This document shows positions 21,498 through 31,490 of a DNA stretch of 64,000 bases, piece after piece. The DNA is taken from NCBI GenBank assembly GCA_030180135.1, contig CM058235.1:94049006-94113005 (forward strand), given 5' to 3'. This stretch comes from Orychophragmus violaceus (taxonomy: Eukaryota > Streptophyta > Magnoliopsida > Brassicales > Brassicaceae). The position numbers and the translations under genes were made by a program. The first letter of the stretch is position 1. The number at the start of each line of letters is the position of its first letter. The notes below the pieces were generated by a model that saw only the letters and a program-made list of their open reading frames with translations, was not told where the DNA came from and ran no database searches.

Positions 21498-22659
21498 TCC
21501 TGAACCGCAACCAACCACCTGTGAAGCACGTCAATCAAGTAGCGCAGCCAAAAAACGAGGCCGAACGCTTCAAGCTCGTCCAAGAAGAAAGAAAGAAGCA
21601 AGTGGCTTTTGCCGAGGAAGTCGAGCAAATAGACGCAAACACGGCGGCCGCCAACAAACGGGCCCATGAAGAAGAGGACATAGAAGGAACGCCTCCGCCG
21701 TGAAGACGCATAAACATGATAATGGGAGGACTGCCAATGGTCAACGACTCAGTCCGCTCAATTAAGGAATACGAGCGCCGAGCGGCAGCACATCAGCAGT
21801 GGAAACGAAATAACGGCGACGACTCAGGATCGGCGGTGACATCACCTTCACCGAGCAAGATGAGGAATGGTGTCCAAGCCACATAACGATCCACTCGTCA
21901 TTGCAATGCGGATAGGATACTGCGAAGTCTCAAAAATTTTGGTCGATACCGGAAGCTCGGTCGACCTAATCTTCAAAGAAACAATCCAATGAATGGAACT
22001 CAGTAATTACCGTATAAAGCCATCGGTAAAACCATTGACAGGCTTCTCTGGGGACTCTATCAACACGATCGGGACGATCAATCTTCCAGTCTACGTCGGT
22101 AGGATCTCCAAGCTGATAAAATTCATGGTTGTCGATCGACCAACAATCTACAACGTCATCCTCGGTACGCCATGGATTCACGTGATGAAGGCAGCCCCAT
22201 CAACATATCATCAATGCGTCAAATTCCTCACCCCGTTCGGTGTCTTCACCCTCAGAGGAGACCAACAGGTTTCCCGATCATGTTTCCGGATCGAGCATAA
22301 GCTGCGTCGCAAGTCACAAGTTTACATGGTCGCCGAGCCCCGAATCGAGCTACCACCACCCGACCGACCGCAAAAAGATGCAATCGTCCAAGTCAATATC
22401 GACATAAGCGATCCCGAGCGTTGCGTGGGAATAGGAGCCAACCTCCGAGAAGATCTAAGGGATAAGCTCGTAGAATTCCTCAAGAAGAATGCCACAACCT
22501 TCGCATGGACCACCAGCGATATGACCGGAGTTGATCCATCCATCGCATGCCACGAGCTGCACGTCGACCCAATCTTCAAACCGGTCAAGCAGAAAAGAAG
22601 GAAGCACGGACCCGAACACGCCAAAGCTGTCAATGATGAGGTGGAACGACTATCCAAGG
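21498..22659 (+). pseudogene. gypsy gag tail, protease and RT linker
   Basis: Gag peptide resumes immediately after the copia B target duplication. The aspartic protease follows around 21,880-22,300, with the active-site motif ILVDTGSSVDLIF at about 21,938-21,976 and LGTPWIHVMKAAPSTYHQC downstream. Next is the connector to the RT (PERCVGIGANL, HAKAVNDEVERLSK). Frameshifts and stops (for example after ETIQ near 21,990) break it. The peptide is cut at the CAAGG target site (22655-22659) of the Athila-like element and continues in frame at 29276. Confidence 0.87.
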
Positions 22660-23855
22660 TGATAGGTCAAGAATTAATCCCTATACTAAACTGCAAGTGC
22701 ACAGCAATATCAATGTAGTATATAGGGTATCGAAATCCACAGAGACTCCGGTGTTCAATAGCTCAAGAACAGGAATTTAACTAGGAAGAAAGCAATGTAA
22801 TTGAATTAAAAGCAATGCAAGAAAGTAAGCAGATGGCAAAGATTGTTGGTTGTGAAAGCAAGTTATAAAGAGCGCTAGGTCTAGGGCGTTCTCAGAAAAT
22901 CAGACAAGCAGACAGTTCATTCAGCAAGGATCTAATTAAGCACAGTTCTAGAACTCAAAACACAGATATAGAATTAACCAAATTCCTTTGCGATAATTCT
23001 CTAAGTCTAAGTGCAGCAAACCAAACTTTCGTTTGCGAGAACTAACAGATTAAACCAGCTTTAATTCCAAGTTTGATATGTTCACAATTATCCTAAACCA
23101 AACTTCCGTTTGCGCAAAGTTTAATTGCCCAATTTAATTAGTTCAGATTCCTAAACCCCACTTCCGTGACGTATTTAGCAACCTAAGATCTAGATTCTAA
23201 TTGATCAGGTTAGAACTAGCTTTAAGCACAATTAAATTGAAGAACAGATATAGTTTGAATCCTTAACTGAAATTGAACAAGCCTAGCAGGTCATGAAATC
23301 CTATGTGAGAAACCCTAAACCTAACAAGGAATCTACTCAGACATGATTGATGAAAACATAATCATAGAAATAATAGATTGCATAAAAGATAAAAGATTAA
23401 AGGGGTTCGAAATCTTCTCCAAATACAGATGATGTAACAGGTTCAGATCAGCCCCAAAAGCTCTAAAAATCCTCTGCTCTTAATTATGAAAGCGTATCTA
23501 ATAAAAACAGCTTAAACTTAATTATATAGGTATAATCTCGGCCAGGGGCTTCTTTGTAAATATCAGGAACTTCTGGATCAAAGTGCAGTATCTTGATTCT
23601 TCTAAACCGCCGAGTTTTGGCCCATCTCGCTGGTGCATCGATCGATGCTAGGCATGCAACGATCGACACCTTTCTCTGTTTTGGACAGTGAACTCTATCT
23701 CTCGGCCAATCACTCCAAAAATCTCCAAAATGCTCCATTATCTCCAATTTAGCTCCAAACCTGATTATACCTGTAAAAGACTCTAAAAGAACACAAAAGA
23801 CACTAAAAACACAACTATATCATGGCATAAAACCGGTAAAAACCATGATATATCA
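22660..23855 (-). repeat. Athila-like 3' LTR
   Basis: On the minus strand it begins TGATATATCATGG and ends TTGACCTATCA. An 87-codon open frame inside (23747-23484) merely repeats in the other LTR and has no known domain. Confidence 0.94.
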
Positions 23856-25167
23856 ACTCCCCCACACTTAGCCTTTGCTTGCCCTCAAGCAAAACATAGA
23901 ACTAAAGCTTGGTGAAGAGGTTTGAAAACTTTCAGAAACTCATTTCATCCTAGAAGCTACAATACTCAGATTCCCCTTAGTAAACCACTGAAAGAATCAA
24001 TTACAGGATATCAAGACCAACATGTACTTCCCCCACACTTAGCAACTGTCCTAGGTAAACTCCACAATCACATTCAAGCATTCAAATTCTCCCTACTGAC
24101 TTCTGCAAGTATTTAAGTGCGGTCTCACCTAAGGAGTATCGATCAAAGGGCACATGGATTCTTACCTTATCAGCTCTAGATCACCATACTATCTTTCTCT
24201 AGTCCCTTTCTTCTCTTTCCCTTCTTTAACAACTGATTTTTCCCCATTGGGTATCATTTTATTTTTTTTATCAGTGTTCTTCCCGTTATGGGGTGTACTT
24301 TGGACACATTCCATGGATCACATGAGAGAAAATAGTGTTTGCTACCATTCCCATGACCACTTCGGAGTTACTAACTCATCCTCAGTTTATTTATCTTTTT
24401 TTTTTTTTTTTTTTACTTTATAGAAGGGGAGAAGGGAACTAAATAGGATAGGTTGACAGGCTGTGTCAGAACTAACAGGGGAATCCGACACAGAGTATAC
24501 CAAGCCCTTAGGTGAGAAATCTAAGTCAGTATTAAATTGAAGTCAGTAAAAGGATCCTCTGATACCTGAAGTGATGTGGGTGTTCCCAGTAGGTTGATCT
24601 GTGATGGGGTTTTCTAATAGTCAGAGATAGATCCTGCAACTTCATCCCAATGGTTACTTAAGTTCCTGCAAGTCTTGTAAATCTTCTCAGAAAATCATAG
24701 TTTCTTACTTAAACAATTTTGACTCAATAAAACAAATTTTTTTTGAAAAACGGACTGACTCTTAAGAAAACAGAAAACAAAAGTCAGTAGCACCTCCCCC
24801 ACACTTAAGACACACTGTCCCCAGTAGTGTCCAGCAAAGGATCGGTAAAAAGAAAATAAAAAATTGAAAAGATGAAATTATGTCTGTCGGGTTACCTCTG
24901 TCGCTCAGGCATCGATCGTTGCACTAAGTGCATCGACCGTTACTTGGCGATTTTCATGTTGTGTCGATCGACACAGAAGTGAGTCGATCGTTGCACTGCG
25001 ATTTTGTCCGAGACCTGCAAACATAACTGCACCAAAAACAAAAACAAACGTAAAATCCTAACAAAAACACCAAAAATTTAGTAGAAAAACACCAGTACCT
25101 AATGGTGGGTTGCCTCCCACCCAGCGCTTGTTTAAGGTCAATAGCTTGACCGGACGGATGGGAATTT
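23856..25167 (-). other. Non-coding 3' interior of the Athila-like element
   Basis: About 1.3 kb without a supported gene. A second CTCCCCCACACTTA stretch near 24,795 duplicates the polypurine-tract region (23856-23869). There is a long T-run (about 24,395-24,414) and three CGATCG-cored motifs near 24,910-25,000. This is where pol would be in an autonomous relative. Confidence 0.7.
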
Positions 25168-27834
25168 TCAGGTACCAGGAGGTCCTGACAGAGACCTTTT
25201 CTGTCTCTGTTCAAGTCTCCTCATCCAAGGTGGTGAGTAGGCTGTTGCGGAATGCTCATGTCCAAGAAAAGATGGAGTGAAATGTGCTCCAGGATCTATA
25301 ACCATAGTATTATCCGGCTGCTCAAAATCTGCGTCCCTTATGGTGAATGTCTGCCCATCTATCAGTGGCTTTCGCAGCTTATCCATCTCATAGTGCAGTG
25401 GTTCATCTCCCAGATGGAGGTCTATCAAGCTGTTCCTAACATCAATCAACGCTCCTGCTGTAGCCAAAAAGGGTCTCCCAAGCAATAATGCTTCATCCGG
25501 ATCACAGTCATATCTCAGCACAAGGAAGTCCGTTGGAACTAAGTAGTTTCCAACTCTCACCGGAATGTCCATAAGGAGTCCTTCAGGAACTCGTATGGAC
25601 TGATCAGCTAGGACAAGAGAAGTCCTAGTAGGAGTAAAATCCAACATACCCAGCTTCTCTGCCACAGAGTAAGGCATTATGCTTCCAGCAGCTCCTAAAT
25701 CAAACAGAGAACGCCTAAAGCTATCCTCAAAGATAGAACAATCCAGCACAAAGACTCCAGGATCAGGCAGCTTCTTCGGGATCTTAGTTAGCAGAACATC
25801 ACTAATATGCTGAGGAACTATTATCACCCAGTCTTTCAGATCATCATCCAGGGGCAACATCTTGTTCAGGTACCTCTGCACACAAGGATGATAAGGTGGA
25901 TCTTCAGAAGGTGGAATTTCTTCCAATTCTTCACCAATCTCTTCTAATTTCTTCAGCTCTTCAATCTCTTTCTTAATAACTTCAGAAATTGAGGTATGTT
26001 TCTTAAGGATCTGAGCATAAATCTCCTGTTGAGAAATCTCAGAGGTTCTGGAGCATAAGTCATCAGAATCTAAATCTGCATCAATACCAGCATCGCTCAG
26101 AGAATATGTCTGTTCTCGCCCTGCACCGATCGTTACCATGGGAGTATCGATCGTTGTCCTCCCGACGGGTGCATCGATCGTCGCAGGAGTTGCATCGATC
26201 GACGCACTGCAGCAGATTTCACCCGAGAGTTTTTCACAAATATCCGAAAATTCTTGTTCTGTCACCAACTCAGCTGTACTTAGCTCAAATCTTTCACCTA
26301 GGTGAGATCCATCATTAATGTACATAGACCAGGCCTTAACATGAGTGTCTGCCACTCCTTTTCCCTTCAGTGAGCTGGACATCTGGTTCACCTGAGTGTC
26401 CAACTGCTTCATGTGAGTGCTCAGAGACTCAAACTTCCCATTGAGGTCTTCATAGACAGCGTCCAACTTCTTGTTGCAGTCCACAAAAATCTTGGTCTGA
26501 CTCTCCATCAGTTGTTCCATCATAGCCTCCATTCTGCTCTCATGGGCTGTAGGTGCAGGAGGAGTCTGATAGGATGTAGATCCATAGGTTCTCTGAGTAC
26601 CCTGTCCATAGGTCTTCTGAAAACCACCAGTCTGTCCTCCATTGGAGAATCTGTTCCCCTGTTGATTACTAAATCTATTACCTTGGAAACCAGAACCTCC
26701 TATGAAATTCAAATCTTCCTCCTGAGTGTCCTCCTCAGTCTGAATCACCTCTACATCTTGGGCAAAGTGGACAACTTTCTTACTTGTCAGGAGATTGTAA
26801 ACTGTGTCCAATTTGGATCTTATATTAGCTATATCAGAATTCTCTACAGTTCCACCAGATTTCTTCCTCCTTTCATCCATTGTCTTGCAACTGTTGCTGC
26901 CAATCAGGTTCTCAATCAACTGCTTAGCTTGTGTAGGAGTCCTGGTGTTGAAATTAGCATTACTGGAATTATCCAGCGCAGTCTGATAAGGGAGATCTAT
27001 GCCTCTGAAGAAGATACCAATCAGCTGTACTTCTGTGAATCCATGGTGTGGACAGTCACGCTGATACTGCTTAAATCTCATCCAGGCAGTCTTCAAGGGC
27101 TCCACAGCTCCTTGGGAAAAAGTGAGTATGTCCTGTCTGGACTGATCCGAGCGCGCATCATCATAAAAGTGACGCAGGAACTCACTCTTTAAGGCTGCCC
27201 AAGTAGTATACTGACCAGGTGCCAGTTATCTCAGCCATGCACTAGCGTCTCCAGCAAGACTGTGCGGAAATAGCTTAAGGAACAGATAGTCCGGGCATAC
27301 TCCTTCATACTTCATGCCAGTGACTATGTCCTCAAACTTGTCAATGTGATCCATAGGCTGCTCTGCTTGAAGACCATGAAAAGCAATCTGCCTCATCAGC
27401 TGGTAGTAGATGGTCTTGACCTCAAAATCATTCCTCTCAAAAGCAGGAAGCACTAGAGCTGCTCGGTTTGCATGAAACTCATCAGGTCTGTTGTAGTCAG
27501 CTAGTGTCCTCTCATGAACCACCATCTCTCTACCTTGGGCCCGTTCCTGACCCTGGTTTTGGTTCCGCTCCTGTTGCTGTTGCTCAGGAATGACATTCCC
27601 TTCAGCATCAACCCTCTGCCAGTCGGCATTGTAACGGTTGTTATCTCGGTCCCTCAGGACACCTTCAGCATCGCGTTCCAGAATCAAACGCTCTCGCATC
27701 ATTCTTTCTCTTCTTCCTCTTCTATTAGCTCTCTCTAAACGTCCAAGCTCCTCAAGATCGAGATTAACCAAGCTCGAGTTCGGATTACTTCTAGTTTTCT
27801 GCGTTGGCATAAACTGTCTGTAATCGTCCAGCAA
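25168..27834 (-). pseudogene. Athila-like gag-protease, one nonsense codon
   Basis: A single frame of about 888 codons is split by one TAA at 27228-27226, where the expected residue is probably glutamine (the peptide reads AWLR then LAPGQYTTW). The first part holds the gag domain (HIDKFEDIVTGMKYEGV); the second continues gag (QYQRDCPHHGF, TPTQAKQLIENLIGSN). A linker follows with a repeated TIDA/TIDTP motif and an acidic coiled region. The aspartic protease comes last, with DLGAAGSIMPYSVAEKLGM in place of the canonical DTG-type site, which Athila-type proteases often show as DLGAS. It ends SLSGPPGT. One point change separates it from an open frame, consistent with the young LTRs. Confidence 0.88.
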
Positions 27835-28050
27835 CGATCGATGCTATCAGTGCAACGATCGGTTCAATCTCAAATCGCCTAGTGACGAACGATGCAAGGG
27901 TGCAACGATCGACGCAGTGCGAAATCGGTACCTGCGACAGAGAGAAAAACGAAAATTAATAAAACTGAAAATAAAATAAAAACAAAAACGAAAACAAAAA
28001 GAAAAATCCTAGTAAAACCCTAGGCTCGAAGCTATCGAAGACTCAAAGAG

Positions 28051-28068
28051 TCCCCGGCAACGGCGCCA
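28051..28068 (-). other. Athila-like primer-binding site (tRNA-Asp)
   Basis: The minus strand reads TGGCGCCGTTGCCGGGGA, to my knowledge an exact match to the tRNA-Asp 3' complement used by Athila and Tat elements. Confidence 0.9.
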
Positions 28069-28074
28069 AAAACT

Positions 28075-29270
28075 TGATAGGTCAAGAATTAATCCCTATA
28101 CTAAACTGCAAGTGCACAGTAATATCAATGTAGTATATAGGGTATCGAAATCCACAGAGACTCCGGTGTTCAATAGCTCAAGAACATGAATTTAACTAGG
28201 AAGAAAGCAATGTAATTGAATTAAAAGCAATGCAAGAAAGTAAGCAGATGGCAAAGATTGTTGGTTGTGAAAGCAAGTTATTAAGAGCGCTAGGTCTAGG
28301 GCGTTCTCAGGAAATCAGACAAGCAGACAGTTCATTCAGCAAGGATCTAATTAAGCACAGTTCTAGAACTCAAAACACAGATATAGAATTAACCAAATTC
28401 CTTTGCGATAATTCTCTAAGTCTAAGTGCAGCAAACCAAACTTTCGTTTGCGAGAACTAACAGATTAAACCAGCTTTAATTCCAAGTTTGATATGTTCAC
28501 AATTATCCTAAACCAAACTTCCGTTTGCGCAAAGTTTAATTGCCCAATTTAATTAGTTCAGATTCCTAAACCCCACTTCCGTGACGTATTTAGCAACCTA
28601 AGATCTAGATTCTAATTGATCAGGTTAGAACTAGCTTTAAGCACAATTAAATTGAAGAACAGATATAGTTTGAATCCTTAACTGAAATTGAACAAGCCTA
28701 GCAGGTCATGAAATCCTATGTGAGAAACCCTAAACCTAACAAGGAATCTACTCAGACATGATTGATGAAAACATAATCATAGAAATAATAGATTGCATAA
28801 AAGATAAAAGATTAAAGGGGTTCGAAATCTTCTCCAAATACAGATGATGTAACAGGTTCAGATCAGCCCCAAAAGCTCTAAAAATCCTCTGCTCTTAATT
28901 ATGAAAGCGTATCTAATAAAAACAGCTAAAACTTAATTATATAGGTATAATCTCGGCCAGGGGCTTCTTTGTAAATATCAGGAACTTCTGGATCAAAGTG
29001 CAGTATCTTGATTCTTCTAAACCGCCGAGTTTTGGCCCATCTCGCTGGTGCATCGATCGATGCTAGGCATGCAACGATCGACACCTTTCTCTGTTTCGGA
29101 CAGTGAACTCTATCTCTCGGCCAATCACTCCAAAAATCTCCAAAATGCTCCATTATCTCCAATTTAGCTCCAAACCTGATTATACCTGTAAAAGACTCTA
29201 AAAGAACACAAAAGACACTAAAAACACAACTATATCATGGCATAAAACCGGTAAAAACCATGATATATCA
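28075..29270 (-). repeat. Athila-like 5' LTR
   Basis: A 1,196-bp partner of 22660-23855. The differences I noted are near the start (CAGTAATATC versus CAGCAATATC), near 28,187, 28,280 and 28,310, and two near 28,926 and 29,097. Confidence 0.94.
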
Positions 29271-29275
29271 CAAGG

Positions 29276-29830
29276 CAGGCTCGATCACCGAAGTGAAATA
29301 CCCTGATTGGCTGGCAAACCCTGTCGTGGTGAAAAAGAAGAATGGCAAGTGGCGAGTATGCATGTATTTTACCGATTTAAACAAGGCATGCCCCAAGGAT
29401 AGTTTCCCACTCCCGCATATCGACCGGCTCGTCGAAGCAACAACCGGACACGACCTCCTTTATCACCGACCGTGGTACTTACTGCTACAAAGTTATGCCA
29501 TTCGGGCTCAAGAATGCGGGAGCAGCATATCAGCGCCTAGTCAATCGAATGTTCGCCGACCAACTCGGCAAAACGATGGAAGTCTATATCGATGACATGC
29601 TCGTCAAATCCACCTCGGCGGACGACCATATCGCTCACCTGGCAACATGTTTCGCAAGTCTGAATAAGTATGTAATGAAATTAAACCCGATCAAGTGTAC
29701 GTTTGCAGTCACCTCGGGAGAATTCCTCGGCTACATCGGTACAAGAAGAGGAATCGAGGCGAATCCAAAGAAAATAACAGAAATCACCGAGCTCCCTTCT
29801 CCGAAAACACCCGAGAAGTCCAACGACTAA
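29276..29830 (+). pseudogene. gypsy reverse transcriptase, catalytic segment deleted
   Basis: The RT begins with WLANPVVVKKKNGKWRVC and DLNKACPKDSFPLPHID. Around 29,460 the sequence jumps from GHDLL to a shifted frame carrying FITDRGTYCYKVMPFGLKNAGA. The intervening motif A segment, which carries the first catalytic aspartate in this family, is absent. Motif C, YIDDM, survives near 29,586. The enzyme is therefore dead through an internal deletion plus a frameshift, in addition to the 6.6-kb insertion just upstream. Confidence 0.87.
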
Positions 29831-30891
29831 CCGGACGAGTCGCGGCCCTAAATAGGTTCATCTCTCGCTCAACCGACAAATGCCTTCCGTTTTATAATCT
29901 CCTCCGAGCGAACAAAAAATTTGAGTGGGGACGCCAAGTGCGAGGACGCATTTCAACAACTAAAAGCCTACCCGTCCACCCCACCGATCTTGGCCAAACC
30001 CGAGGAAGGAGAGACGCTTTACTTGTATATCTCCGTATCGACTTCGGCAGTCAGCAACGTGCTCGTCCGAGATGACCGAGGCGACCAACAACCCATCTTC
30101 TATACAAGAAAGATCTTTGACGACGCAGAAACACACACACTTGAGAAGCTCGCATTAGCCGTCGTCGTCTCGGAACGGAAGCTTCGCCCCTATTTTCAGT
30201 CGCATTCGGTAGTGGTACTCACAAACCAACCAATCAGAACAATCCTGCACAGTCCGAGCCAATCATGCAGAATCACCAAATGTGCAGTCGAACTAAGCGA
30301 GTACGACATCGAATACAAACCCAGAACCAGCGCCAAGGCTCAAGTCCTAGCAGATTTCCTAATCGAACTACCACCCGAGCTCACCAGCAGTGAAGCTCAG
30401 GCCCCAAAGGAGAAATGGATTATGTTCGTGGACGGTTCTTCGTCAAGAAATGGTTCAGGAGTAGGCGTCAAGCTAACATCCCCGACCGGCGAGCTAATCG
30501 AGCAATCTTTCCGACTGGCGTTCCCAGCCTCTAACAACGAAGCCGATTACGAAGCACTAATCGTAGGACTATGGTTGGCCGAGGTAGTCGGGGAAAAATA
30601 AGTAGAAGCGTTTGCTGACTCGCAACTCGTCGTGAACAAGTTCAACGGGGAATACGAAACAAAAACGAGCGTATGGACGCGTACCTGAAACTCATCCAGG
30701 AAATCGTCGCACGGATCGAATCAGTTACACTAACCAAGATCCCCCGAAGCGACAACTCCTCCGCAGACGCTTTGGCCGCCCTAGCCTCGACTTCCAACCC
30801 TGAGCTCCGGCGAATCATCCCAGTCGAGTGCATAGCCCGACCGAACATTGCACCAGACGAGGATGTACTAATCATTACCGAAGACAATTGA
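29831..30891 (+). pseudogene. gypsy RNase H and archaeal-type RNase H
   Basis: The first RNase H domain is recognisable around 29,900-30,340 (LYISVSTSAVSNVLVRDD, RKIFDDAETHTLEKLALAVV). A second, archaeal-type RNase H follows from about 30,415 (WIMFVDGSSSRNGSGVGV, ASNNEADYEALIVGL, then FADSQLVVNKFNGEY after a TAA at about 30,599). The dual RNase H arrangement is characteristic of the Tat clade. Stops and shifts around 29,920, 30,600 and 30,690 inactivate it. Confidence 0.85.
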
Positions 30892-31464
30892 ATGGACGAT
30901 GCCTACAAAAGTAACGAAGACGTCGTCAAAATTCCCAACCTTGAACAAACCGAAGTCATCGACTGGAGAGACGAACTCAAAGAATACATTCTGAACGGGA
31001 AAGTCCCCGAGGATCGCTGGGCAGCCCGCCGACTAAAAGCTCGATGCGCGCAGTATGTAATGATGAATGACGAACTATTCCGATGGAGCGCGTCCAAGGC
31101 CCTCTTACGATGCATAAACGGGAAAGAAATCCAATGGGTCACCGAAAAAACTCATGAAGGAGAACGTGGCAATCACACAAGTGGCCGAGCACTGGCCGCA
31201 AAAATTAAACGACATGGTCATTTCTGGCCGACCATGGTCGCCGATTGCAAAAATTACGTGTCCCGATGCGAGAAGTGCCAGAGACACGCACCAAGCATAC
31301 ACCAGCCTGCCGAGCTCCTCACCACTGTGGCTACTCCCTACCCATTCATGCGGTGGGCAATGGACATCGTCGGGCCCCTCCCGGAGAAATCGGAGCAGAA
31401 ATGTGTTTTTCGGCTTGTCGGGAATGGAAACCGACAAAACCGAAGAAACTTCGGAAATTCATAA
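30892..31464 (+). pseudogene. gypsy integrase start (H2C2 zinc finger), truncated
   Basis: The frame carries the linker RCAQYVMMNDELFRW and an HHCC zinc finger (THEGERGNHTSGRALAAKI to CKNYVSRCEKCQRHAP). It then carries the first integrase core motif, MDIVGPLP, before similarity is lost at about 31,400. The rest of the integrase (the second Asp, the Glu and the C-terminal domain) and the element's 3' untranslated region are missing. The next 3.3 kb belong to an unrelated LTR (31491-34762). Confidence 0.85.
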
Positions 31465-31490
31465 CCGGAGCTACGTAAGCCCGAACGGAG

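Larger units (their letters stand above)
22660..29270 (-). mobile_element. Athila-like LTR retrotransposon carrying only gag-protease
   Basis: Two 1,196-bp LTRs (22660-23855, 28075-29270) differ at about six positions, and the target duplication CAAGG (22655-22659, 29271-29275) is perfect. The primer-binding site at 28051-28068 matches tRNA-Asp, and the polypurine tract at 23856-23869 reads AAGTGTGGGGGAGT on the minus strand. The 4.2-kb interior encodes gag and protease but no reverse transcriptase, RNase H or integrase, so this is a non-autonomous derivative. It inserted into the gypsy pol. Confidence 0.95.

Noticed and set aside
23484..23747. 87-codon conserved frame also present at 28926-29162
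   Set aside because: Present twice only because the LTRs are nearly identical. No family recognised and no coding signal beyond an open frame.
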